Source: Pseudomonas sp. PDM04
GTDB taxonomy: Bacteria > Pseudomonadota > Gammaproteobacteria > Pseudomonadales > Pseudomonadaceae
DNA: 64,000 nucleotides
NCBI RefSeq assembly: GCF_014851765.1
Contig: NZ_JACVAI010000006.1
Coordinates: forward strand, 310,001-374,000
Direction of reading: 5' to 3'
Shown here: positions 17,818 through 26,100 of the stretch, piece after piece
Layout: each line of letters starts with the position of its first letter
Position numbering within the stretch: the first letter of the stretch is position 1
Program-made: the position numbers and the translations under genes
Notes under the pieces: generated by a model
Told to the model about the DNA's origin: nothing
Database searches by the model: none
Seen by the model: only the letters and a program-made list of their open reading frames with translations

Positions 17818-17896
17818 AAGTGTCGAAGCCGGGCTAACGAAGCCACTGACGGGCCGCGATAAGCTCCCTCTGCAAACACAGTAGAGAGCCCATACC

Positions 17897-17962
17897 ATGC
17901 ACGTCAAACTCATTCAGCCGGCCATTGCCTGCGCCCTTGCCCAAAAGGCAATCACATCATGA
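17897..17962 (+). CDS. Possible 21-residue leader peptide coupled to the MFS gene
   Basis: An ATG preceded by a purine-rich AGAGAG opens a frame of 21 codons (MHVKLIQPAIACALAQKAITS). Its TGA overlaps the ATG of the MFS gene in an ATGA. The MFS start itself has no good ribosome-binding site, being preceded by AATCACATC, so translation through this small frame may deliver ribosomes to it. I cannot tell whether the peptide has a function or is a remnant of a longer gene. Confidence 0.4.
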   Translation: MHVKLIQPAIACALAQKAITS

Positions 17963-19515
17963 ACCGGGTCAATCCACGCCTGACCTTGCTGACCGCCTCC
18001 GGCGTCTGTTCGTTGATCGTCCTGGACACCAACATCGTCGCCGTCACCCTGCCGACCATCGCCCGCGACCTGGGCGCCAACTTTGCCGACATCGAATGGG
18101 TGGTCAGCGCCTACATGCTGGCGTTCGCCGCCCTGCTGTTGCCGGCCGGCAGCATCGCCGACCGCTTTGGCCGGCAGAAAACCCTGCTCTGCGGCCTGAG
18201 TCTGTTCATCCTGGCATCCATCGGCTGCGGCGCGGCGCCCAATGCGCTGTTCCTCGACATGGCCCGGGCGATCAAAGGCGTGGGTGCCGCGCTGCTGCTG
18301 ACCTCGGCCCTGGCCTCCATCGGTCACACCTTCCACGATGAAGTGGAACGGGCCAAGGCCTGGGCGTTCTGGGGCGCTTGCATGGGGGTGGCGATGACCG
18401 CCGCGCCGACCCTCGGCGGGCTGATCACCGAGTCCATCGGCTGGCGCTGGATTTTCTACCTCAACCTGCCCGTCGGTCTGTTGCTGATGGCCATGGTCTG
18501 GCGGGCGGTGCCGGAATCCCGCGATCCGCAGTCAGCACGCCTCGATCCATGGGGCAGCCTGGCATTCAGTGGCAGCTTGCTGTGCCTGATCTGGGGCCTG
18601 ATCGAGGCCAACCGGATTGGCTGGAGCAACCCGATCACCTACGCCAGGCTGATCGGCGGCGCCCTGCTGCTCGGCCTGTTCGTGGTCATCGAACGCCTGC
18701 AACGACGGCCGATGGTCGACCTGCAATTGTTCCGTCACCCGCGCTTCATCGGCGCGCTGCTGGGCATGTTCGCCTACGCCGGTTGCGCCCAGGTGATGAT
18801 GACGCTGCTGCCGTTCTACCTGCAGAACGGCCTGGGTTTCTCCGCGATTGCATCGGGCCTGGGCATGTTGCCGTTTGCCCTGACCATGCTGATCTGCCCA
18901 CGCATTGGCGTGCGCCTGTCCAGCCGGTTTGCGCCAGCGACGATGATGGCGAGCGGCTTGGCCCTGGTCGGCGGCGGCAACCTGCTCAGCGCCTGGGCGG
19001 TCGGCAGCGGCGGTTACCTGCCGTTCGCCCTGGCGATCGCCGTGACCGGTGCCGGAGCCGGCTTGCTCAATGGCGACACGCAGAAGAACATCATGGCCTG
19101 CGTGCCTCGCGAGCGGACCGGCATGGCGTCAGGCATGAGCACCACCATGCGCTTCAGCGCCATCGTACTGGCCATCGGCGTGTACGGTGCGTTGCTGTCC
19201 AGTCACACCGAACACTTGCTGCGCGGCAGTTTGTCGGCACAGGGTACGCAGTGGCTCGATCAGGCCCAGGGCATTGCCTCACGCGTGGTGGCCGGCGATA
19301 TGGCGGCGGCCATGAGCCTGCTCCCGGACAGTGCCCAACCGCTGATCGAGCCCCTGGCCCGCCAGGCCTTCGTCGGCGGATTCACGTTGCTGCTGGCGGT
19401 GGCGGGTGGACTCGGCCTGCTGGGTGCGCTGGTGGTGGGGACGTTGATGCGCCATCCGATTCCACTGGCCGGCAGCGCACCGGCAGTGGCTGCCACGCGC
19501 AGGGCGCGTGCCTGA
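17959..19515 (+). CDS. MFS exporter, DHA2/EmrB-QacA type
   Basis: A 518-residue transporter with about 14 hydrophobic segments. Motif D1/A elements are LDTNIVAVTLPTIARDLG and GSIADRFGRQK, and motif C is GVAMTAAPTLGGLI followed by WRWIFYLNLPVG. The family exports drugs or metabolites by proton antiport. No adaptor protein gene is adjacent, so it likely acts alone. It is divergent from a LysR regulator that probably controls it. The start overlaps the stop of a 21-codon leader frame. Confidence 0.9.
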   Translation: MNRVNPRLTLLTASGVCSLIVLDTNIVAVTLPTIARDLGANFADIEWVVSAYMLAFAALLLPAGSIADRFGRQKTLLCGLSLFILASIGCGAAPNALFLDMARAIKGVGAALLLTSALASIGHTFHDEVERAKAWAFWGACMGVAMTAAPTLGGLITESIGWRWIFYLNLPVGLLLMAMVWRAVPESRDPQSARLDPWGSLAFSGSLLCLIWGLIEANRIGWSNPITYARLIGGALLLGLFVVIERLQRRPMVDLQLFRHPRFIGALLGMFAYAGCAQVMMTLLPFYLQNGLGFSAIASGLGMLPFALTMLICPRIGVRLSSRFAPATMMASGLALVGGGNLLSAWAVGSGGYLPFALAIAVTGAGAGLLNGDTQKNIMACVPRERTGMASGMSTTMRFSAIVLAIGVYGALLSSHTEHLLRGSLSAQGTQWLDQAQGIASRVVAGDMAAAMSLLPDSAQPLIEPLARQAFVGGFTLLLAVAGGLGLLGALVVGTLMRHPIPLAGSAPAVAATRRARA

Positions 19516-19619
19516 CGCGTGCCCCTGCGGCAAGTTGGCGCAAATCGGCGTGAGTCATGTCGAGCGTTGTGTTGTCCTCTTTTAATCCCGAGGACAACTC
19601 ATTGCTCACTGGAGGACCC

Positions 19620-21344
19620 ATGGCGAAAATCACCCTTGCCCGGCAACTGGCAAACACCCTGGAACAGGCCGGCGTCAAACGTATCTGGGGCCTGACCGGC
19701 GACAGCCTCAACGGCTTGACCGAAGCGCTGCGGACCATGGAGAGCATCGAATGGATGCACGTGCGCCACGAAGAAGTCGCGGCATTTGCCGCCGGCGCCG
19801 ATGCCGCACTGACGGGTGAGCTGGCGGTGTGCGCCGGCAGTTGCGGGCCGGGAAACCTGCACTTGATCAACGGGCTGTTCGATTGCCACAGGAACCATGT
19901 GCCGGTGCTGGCGATTGCCGCACAGATCCCGTCTTCCGAAGTGGGCCTGAATTACTTCCAGGAGACCCATCCGCAGGAGTTGTTCAAGGAGTGCAGCCAT
20001 TTCGTCGAACTGGTGAGCAGTCCGGCACAGATGCCACAGGTGCTGCACCGCGCAATGCGCAGCGCCATCCTCAACCGTGGCGTGGCAGTGGTGGTGATTC
20101 CCGGCGACGTCGCCCTGCTGGAAGTCGACGACCAGCAAAAATCGTGGCCGGCGCTTTCCCGGCCGCGCACCCTGCCCGCCCCCCAGGATCTGGATCGACT
20201 GGCCGAGCGCTTGAGTCAGAGCAAAGCCGTGACACTGATGTGCGGCGCCGGTTGCGCGGGCGCCCATGATCAAGTGGTGGCGCTGGCCGAAGCCCTTGGC
20301 GCGCCGGTGGTGCATGCGCTGCGCGGCAAGGAACACGTCGAGTGGGACAACCCGTTCGACGTCGGCATGACGGGGTTGATCGGTTTCAGTTCGGGATACC
20401 ACGCCATGCTCAACTGCGACACATTGCTGATGCTGGGCACGGACTTTCCCTATCGCCAGTTCTACCCCACGGACGCGACCATCATTCAGATCGATCACGA
20501 CCCGCAAGCGCTGGGACGTCGTACGTCGCTGGACCTGGGTATCGTTGCCGACGTCGGCGAAACCCTCGCGGCGCTGTTGCCGCGCTTGCCGTACAAGAGC
20601 GACCGCAGTTTTCTCGACGCCTCACTCAAGCACTATGAAAAGGCTCGTCAGGGGCTGGATGACCTGGCGCAACCCTCGGCGCCCGGTCGGCCGATTCATC
20701 CGCAATACCTCACACGCCTGCTCAGCGAACTGGCCGATGACGACGCGATCTTCACCGCCGACGTTGGCACGCCAACAGTGTGGGCGGCGCGCTATTTGAA
20801 AATGAACGGCAAACGGCGCCTGCTCGGTTCGTTCAACCACGGCTCGATGGCCAACGCCATGCCCCAGGCAATCGGCGCCCAGGCCGCCTACCCCGAGCGG
20901 CAGGTTATTTCGCTGTCCGGCGACGGCGGCTTCAGCATGTTGATGGGCGACTTCATTTCCCTGGCGCAGTTGAAGTTGCCGGTGAAAATCATCGTCTACG
21001 ACAACGCGTCCCTGGGCTTTGTCGCCATGGAAATGAAATCCAGCGGGCTGCTCGATACCGGCACGGACCTGCACAATCCCGACTTTGCGGCGATGGCCAA
21101 TGCCATGGGCATATTGGGCATTCGCGTCGCGGAATCGGCAGACCTCGAACCTGCCTTGCGCCGGGCGATGGCGCACGACGGGCCGGTTCTGGTGGATGTG
21201 GTCACCGCGACCCAGGAACTGGCGATGCCACCGACCATCAAGTTGGAACAGGCCAAGGGCTTCAGTTTGTACATGCTCAAAGCCGTTATGAGTGGGCGCG
21301 GGGATGAGGTAATCGAATTGGCGCGGACCAACTGGTTTCGTTGA
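19620..21344 (+). CDS. poxB: Pyruvate dehydrogenase (ubiquinone), pyruvate oxidase type
   Basis: A 574-residue ThDP enzyme, close to the 572 residues of E. coli PoxB. The three domains are visible: the N-terminal pyrimidine-binding domain with the catalytic Glu in RHEEVAAFAAGADAALTGELAVC, a central FAD-binding domain, and a C-terminal pyrophosphate domain with GDGGFSMLMGDF...YDNASLGF. It decarboxylates pyruvate to acetate and CO2 and passes electrons to quinone at the membrane, a role usual at the transition to slow growth. The start at 19620 follows GGAGG by 4-5 bases; an upstream in-frame ATG at 19557 has no such site. Acetolactate synthase is a less likely alternative. Confidence 0.9.
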   Translation: MAKITLARQLANTLEQAGVKRIWGLTGDSLNGLTEALRTMESIEWMHVRHEEVAAFAAGADAALTGELAVCAGSCGPGNLHLINGLFDCHRNHVPVLAIAAQIPSSEVGLNYFQETHPQELFKECSHFVELVSSPAQMPQVLHRAMRSAILNRGVAVVVIPGDVALLEVDDQQKSWPALSRPRTLPAPQDLDRLAERLSQSKAVTLMCGAGCAGAHDQVVALAEALGAPVVHALRGKEHVEWDNPFDVGMTGLIGFSSGYHAMLNCDTLLMLGTDFPYRQFYPTDATIIQIDHDPQALGRRTSLDLGIVADVGETLAALLPRLPYKSDRSFLDASLKHYEKARQGLDDLAQPSAPGRPIHPQYLTRLLSELADDDAIFTADVGTPTVWAARYLKMNGKRRLLGSFNHGSMANAMPQAIGAQAAYPERQVISLSGDGGFSMLMGDFISLAQLKLPVKIIVYDNASLGFVAMEMKSSGLLDTGTDLHNPDFAAMANAMGILGIRVAESADLEPALRRAMAHDGPVLVDVVTATQELAMPPTIKLEQAKGFSLYMLKAVMSGRGDEVIELARTNWFR

Positions 21345-21352
21345 AGACTCAC

Positions 21353-21390
21353 TCCCACAGGGATGTGGGAATTACCCCGGCTTGCTCGCG
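21353..21390. repeat. Degenerate REP with hairpin after poxB
   Basis: TCCCACA at 21353-21359 pairs with TGTGGGA at 21364-21370 across four bases, and a CTTGCTCGCGAA half follows. It is a decayed REP copy just downstream of the poxB stop and may act as a transcript 3' end. Confidence 0.6.
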
Positions 21391-21414
21391 AAGGGCTGGC
21401 CGGCCAGGTCAATC

Positions 21415-22086
21415 TCAGCCTGCAACCGGCTCATCGATATGCCGATAATCTGCCTGCAACTGCGCGGCCAGTTGTTTTGCCCGACCCAGTCGAATCGGGC
21501 CGCGCTCGATGTCGATGAGCAATCCCGGGCAGTCCAGCGAAGGCAAGGACGCCCAGTCTTTCAGGCGTCCGTCGGTCACCACCAGCACGCGCTGCTGTTC
21601 TGCCGGGAAGCGTTTGCGCCGAACCGCCAGCCAGCGCCCCGCTTCGTTCAGGGCTGCGAGTAACGGGCTGCCGCCACCCGCGCCGAGGCTGTCGAGCCAG
21701 CGACCCAATGAACTGGATGCTTTCAAGCCTTGCACCTGCCACTTCGGCGCGGCACCGCTGGCTGTCAGCAACGCCAGGCGCGCACGCTGGCGGTAAGCGT
21801 CATCGAACAATTGCGCCAGCAAACCCTTGGCATCGCTCAGGGCCCGGTGCCGGCGAGTCGATGCCGAGGCGTCGACGATCACCAGCCACAGCTCATGGGG
21901 CGAACGGGTGCGCAACTGAAACTGCAGGTCCTGGCGCTGGCGCGGCCGGCCGTTGAGCAAAGTGCCGGGCCAGTTGACCGAGCCATCGCGCGCGACCCGT
22001 CGTTTGCCCTGTCTGCCCTGCTCCAGGCATCCGGCGCGGGGTTTGGCATTCGCCCCCGCAGCAGATCGAGGGCGAATGCCTAGGGC
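21415..22086 (-). CDS. VWA domain of cobaltochelatase (ChlD-like), read by -1 frameshift from the upstream AAA+ gene
   Basis: From 22086 the -1 frame runs 223 codons. It has a basic linker (GQRQGKRRVARDGSVNWPGTLL equivalents) and then a von Willebrand A domain with the MIDAS motif DASAST in LWLVIVDASASTRR, and VLVVTDGRL near the end. The frame has no ATG or GTG between its upstream stop at 22108-22110 and the domain; the first possible independent start is a TTG at 21960 inside the conserved linker, or a CTG at 22096-22098. Translation is therefore best explained as a -1 slip at 22086-22092, giving a 555-residue AAA+/VWA ChlD-type subunit. The VWA part recruits the AAA+ ring to CobN for cobalt insertion. 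Confidence 0.8.
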   Translation of the reverse strand, partial: ALGIRPRSAAGANAKPRAGCLEQGRQGKRRVARDGSVNWPGTLLNGRPRQRQDLQFQLRTRSPHELWLVIVDASASTRRHRALSDAKGLLAQLFDDAYRQRARLALLTASGAAPKWQVQGLKASSSLGRWLDSLGAGGGSPLLAALNEAGRWLAVRRKRFPAEQQRVLVVTDGRLKDWASLPSLDCPGLLIDIERGPIRLGRAKQLAAQLQADYRHIDEPVAG

Positions 22087-22092
22087 TTTTTT
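22045..22092 (-). promoter_or_regulatory. Programmed -1 ribosomal frameshift signal (slippery heptamer plus stem-loop)
   Basis: Read on the reverse strand, the AAA+ frame ends CCA AAA AAG CCC TAG. A AAA AAG (22086-22092) is the most efficient known bacterial -1 slippery heptamer. After five spacer bases, GGCATTCGCCC (22070-22080) pairs perfectly with GGGCGAATGCC (22045-22055), giving an 11-bp stem with a 14-base loop. The stem contains the last base of the stop codon. Slipping by -1 yields AAA AAA GCC CTA GGC, exactly the VWA frame. There is no U-tract, so a terminator role is unlikely. Confidence 0.85.
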
Positions 22093-23081
22093 GGCCAGCT
22101 CGGCACTTCACGACGAGCACCGACCGGCAAGGCCTGGGCGGGCATTTCGCCCCATTGTCCCTGGCCTTCACCGGGGCTGGCGTCTTGCCCGGCCGGGGCT
22201 GGCGCGGGTTGCTGCGGCCGGGGTGGCGATGGCTCGCGACGCCGATGGCGCAAAGCGAAATCGGCCACGGCGTCGATGTCTTCCCCGGCAATCGCACCTG
22301 CCCCTCGCCAGGCGGCATGGGCACGGGCCGCGCGCAACCAGACCAGATCCGCCCGCAGGCCGTCGACGCCAGCGGCAAAGCAGCGCTCGGTGATCTGCGC
22401 CAGGGCGGCATCGTCCAGCGGGATGCTGGCCAATGCACAGCGCGCCTGCTCACAGCGTTCGCGCAGCGATTGTTGCCGGTGCTCCCACTCGGCACAGAAG
22501 CCTTGCGGGTCGCTGTCGAAGTCCAGGCGCCGGCGAATGATCTGGCCGCGTTGTTCCGGCGCGGTATGGCCGCCGAGGGCGACGTTCAGACCAAAGCGGT
22601 CGAGCAATTGCGGGCGCAACTCGCCCTCTTCCGGGTTCATCGTGCCGATCAGCACGAACTTTGCCGAGTGCCGATGGGAAATGCCGTCGCGCTCGATCAG
22701 GTTGGTGCCGCTGGCGGCGACGTCGAGCAGCAGGTCCACCAGGTGGTCCGGGAGCAAATTCACTTCATCGACATAGAGCACGCCGCCGTCCGCCTTGGCC
22801 AGTACGCCCGGGGAAAACTGCGCACGCCCTTCGCTCAAGGCCGCGTCCAAGTCGAGGGTGCCGACCAGCCGCTCTTCCGTGGCGCCCAAAGGCAAGGTGA
22901 CGAACTGCCCGCTGGCCAGCAGGTCCGCCAGGCCACGGGCCAACGTCGACTTGGCCATGCCGCGCGGACCTTCGATCAACACCCCGCCGATCTTCGGGTC
23001 GATCGCGGTGAGGTACAACGCCAGCTTCAAGTCGTCGGCGCCGACCACGGCGGAAAGCGGGAAATGTGGGGTGTCGGTCAT
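22080..23081 (-). CDS. chlI: AAA+ ATPase subunit of cobaltochelatase / magnesium chelatase (ChlI-like)
   Basis: A 333-residue AAA+ protein. It shows Walker A EGPRGMAKSTLARG, Walker B GVLYVDEVNLLPDHLVDLLLDVAASG, sensor FVLIGTMNPEEGELRPQLLDRFGL, and the chelatase C-terminal helical domain (VDGLRADLVWLRAARAHAAW). It powers metal insertion by CobN into hydrogenobyrinate diamide in the aerobic B12 pathway. The last 50 residues are a Pro/Gln/Gly-rich linker that normally joins the AAA+ and VWA halves of ChlD. Here the frame stops at TAG directly after a slippery heptamer, so the same gene can give this short form and a longer ChlD form. It is third in the cobW-cobN operon, 62 bases after cobN. Confidence 0.88.
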   Translation of the reverse strand: MTDTPHFPLSAVVGADDLKLALYLTAIDPKIGGVLIEGPRGMAKSTLARGLADLLASGQFVTLPLGATEERLVGTLDLDAALSEGRAQFSPGVLAKADGGVLYVDEVNLLPDHLVDLLLDVAASGTNLIERDGISHRHSAKFVLIGTMNPEEGELRPQLLDRFGLNVALGGHTAPEQRGQIIRRRLDFDSDPQGFCAEWEHRQQSLRERCEQARCALASIPLDDAALAQITERCFAAGVDGLRADLVWLRAARAHAAWRGAGAIAGEDIDAVADFALRHRRREPSPPRPQQPAPAPAGQDASPGEGQGQWGEMPAQALPVGARREVPSWPKKP

Positions 23082-23143
23082 TATTCAATCTCGGTCATGG
23101 TCGGTGGCAGGCCAATCCAGTCATTGTGCAAGCGTCAGGGTGC

Positions 23144-26100
23144 TCAGCCATCTTCTTCGATATCCAGCAACAGGTTTTCCAGCGCCTCGCGGTACTCCCC
23201 GGGGTCTTTCCACATCCCCCGCTGCTGCGCTTCGAGCATACGTTCGGTCATGTCGCGCAAGGCGTGCGGGTTGTGTTCGCGGACGAAATCACGGGTCGCC
23301 GGGTCGAGCAGGTAGGCATCGGCCAGCAATGCGTACTGGTGATCGTCGATCAACTGCGTGGTCGCATCGAACGCGAACAGGTTATCGACCGTCGCCGCCA
23401 TTTCGAACGCGCCTTTATAGCCGTGGCGCTTGACGCCCTCGAGCCACTTCGGGTTCGCCGCCCGGGCGCGGATGACCCGGTTCAGCTCTTCCTTCAGCGT
23501 GCGAATCTTCGGCAGGTCCGGCTGGCTGTGATCGCCATGGTAGCTGGCCGCTGCAGCGCCGCCGAGGCTTTCCACGGCAGCCAGCATGCCCCCTTGGAAC
23601 TGGTAATAATCATTGGAATCGAGCAAGTCATGCTCGCGATTGTCCTGGTTTTGCAGCACCGCCTGAACCTGGCTCAGGCGCCGCGCGAACGGTTCGCGGG
23701 CGGCGGTGCCTTCGTCGGAACCGCCGTAGGCGTAGCCACCCCAGTTCAGGTACACCTCGGCCAGGTCCTCGCGGCTTTGCCACAGGCGGCCGTCGATGGC
23801 GCCCTGCACGCCGGCACCATAGGCACCGGGCTTGGCCCCGAAAATGCGCCAGCCGGCCTGGCGCCGAGCCGCCTCTTCATCCAGCCCTGCCTGCATCAGA
23901 CTGGCCTGTTCAGCGCGGACTTTGGCGGCCAGGGGGTTGAGATCGTCCGGCTCGTCCAGCGCGGCCACCGCTTGCACGGCCGCGTCGAACAGGCGAATCA
24001 GGTTGGCAAACGCGTCACGAAAGAACCCGGAAACGCGCAGAGTCACGTCGACCCGAGGGCGGTCGAGCAGGCTCAGCGGCAGGATCTCGAAATCGTCGAC
24101 CCGCTGACTGCCCGTCGCCCACACCGGCCGCACGCCCATCAGCGCCATGGCCTGGGCGATGTCGTCACCGCCCGTGCGCATGGTCGCGGTGCCCCAGACG
24201 GACAGGCCAAGCTGACGCAGGTGGTCGCCGTGATCCTGCAAGTGCCGTTCGAGAATCAGGGTGGCCGACTGGAAACCGATGCGCCACGCCGTGGTGGTGG
24301 GCAGGTTGCGAACGTCCACCGAGTAGAAGTTGCGCCCGGTGGGCAGCACGTCCAAGCGACCGCGACTCGGTGCGCCGCTCGGCCCAGCCGGAACGAAACG
24401 GCCACCGAGGGCGTCGAGCAACCCGCCCATTTCAGCCGGGCCGCAGGCATCCAGGCGCGGGGCGACCACGTCGCGCAGATTGTCGAGAATCGTGCGGACG
24501 TCGTCCCACCGCACCCCCTCCTGTAGGAGCGAGCTTGCTCGCGATGGAGTATCAGACACAGTGGAGTCGACTGACACACTATTGCCAGCAAGCTCGCTCC
24601 CACAGGGGGTATCCAGCGTCTGGGCAATCAGCTGCATGGCAAACAACTCCAGGCGCTCGCGGGTGTCGCCCGCCGTGCGCCAGAGCTCGTCGCTCAGCGC
24701 CTGCAACGCCTCGGGGCGCGGCCCGGTCCACGGCTCGGCCAATGCGCAGTCCAGCGGATCGAAGCCCAACGCGAACGCCTTGGCCAGCGACCGCAACAGG
24801 CTCGACTGCGCACCGCGTCCATCGCCACGGGGAATGCGCAACAGCGCCAGCAGGGTGTCAGTGCGCAAGCGCCCGACCGGCGACTCGCCAAAGATGTGCA
24901 GGCCATCGCGGATCTGCGACTCCTTCAGGTCGCACAGGTAGGTGTCCAGGCGCGGCAGCCAGATCGCCGCATCCGCGTCGCTGTCGAGCTGTTCGCCCAA
25001 CTGCAATTCGCGGTCGATATGGGTCTCGCGCACCAGTTGCAGGATGTCGCGCTGCAGCTCCCGCGCTCGGCGTGGGTCGAGCAACTGCGCTTCGTAATAT
25101 TCGTCGGCCAGCAACTCCAGGTTGCGCAGCGGACCGTAGGTCTCGGCCCGGGTCAGCGGCGGCATCAAGTGGTCGATGATCACCGCTTGGGTGCGCCGCT
25201 TGGCCTGGGCGCCCTCGCCCGGGTCGTTGACGATGAACGGATAGATGTTCGGCAGCGGACCGAGCAGCGCATCGGGCCAGCAGTTTTGCGACAGGCCGAC
25301 GCCCTTGCCCGGCAGCCATTCGAGGTTGCCGTGCTTGCCGACGTGGATCACCCCGTGGGCACCGTAGGCATGGCGCAGCCAGAAATAGAACGCCAGGTAA
25401 CCGTGCGGCGGCACCAGGTCAGGGTCGTGGTACACCGCACTCGGGTCCACTTGGTAGCCGCGCGCGGGCTGGATGCCCACGAAGGTCAGGCCAAAGCGCA
25501 GGCCGGCGATCATCATCCGCCCGTCACGGCACATCGGGTCGTTTTCCGGTGCGCCCCAGCGCTCCAGCACCGCCTGGCGATTGGCCTCGGGCAAGGCGCT
25601 GAACAGATGCTGGTAGTCATCCAGTGCCAGGCTCTGATTGCACGGGCGCAGGTCGAGGTGGTCAAGGTCATTGCTGACACCGCCGAGCAATTGCTGGATC
25701 AACGCGGTGCCGCTGTCCGGCAACTGCGCCGACAACGGATACCCCTGTTGCTGCAAGGCCCGCAGGATATTCAAGGCCGCAGCCGGTGTGTCGAGGCCGA
25801 CGCCGTTGCCAATGCGTCCGTCCCGGGTCGGGTAGTTGGCGAGCACCAGAGCGATGCGTTTTTCGCTGTTCGGCACCCGACCCAGTTCGACCCAGCGCCT
25901 GGCCAGTTCGGCGACGAAATCCATGCGCTCGGGCGCGGCCCGGTAGCACACCACATCGGACTGACTGCGCTCGCTGCGCCAGGCCAGGTCCTTGAAACTG
26001 ATCGGGCGGCTGATGATGCGGCCGTCCAGTTCCGGGAGCGCAATATGCATCGCCAGATCCCGTGGCCCGAGCCCCTGCTCGCTGGCGCGCCAGCCGGGTT

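Noticed and set aside
21415..21960. Independent VWA gene starting at TTG 21960
   Set aside because: The TTG lies within the conserved linker before the VWA domain, no ribosome-binding site was seen, and the frameshift signal upstream explains the frame better. It is kept only as an alternative.
22045..22080. Stem-loop as a transcription terminator
   Set aside because: No U-tract follows, and it lies between two parts of one functional protein.
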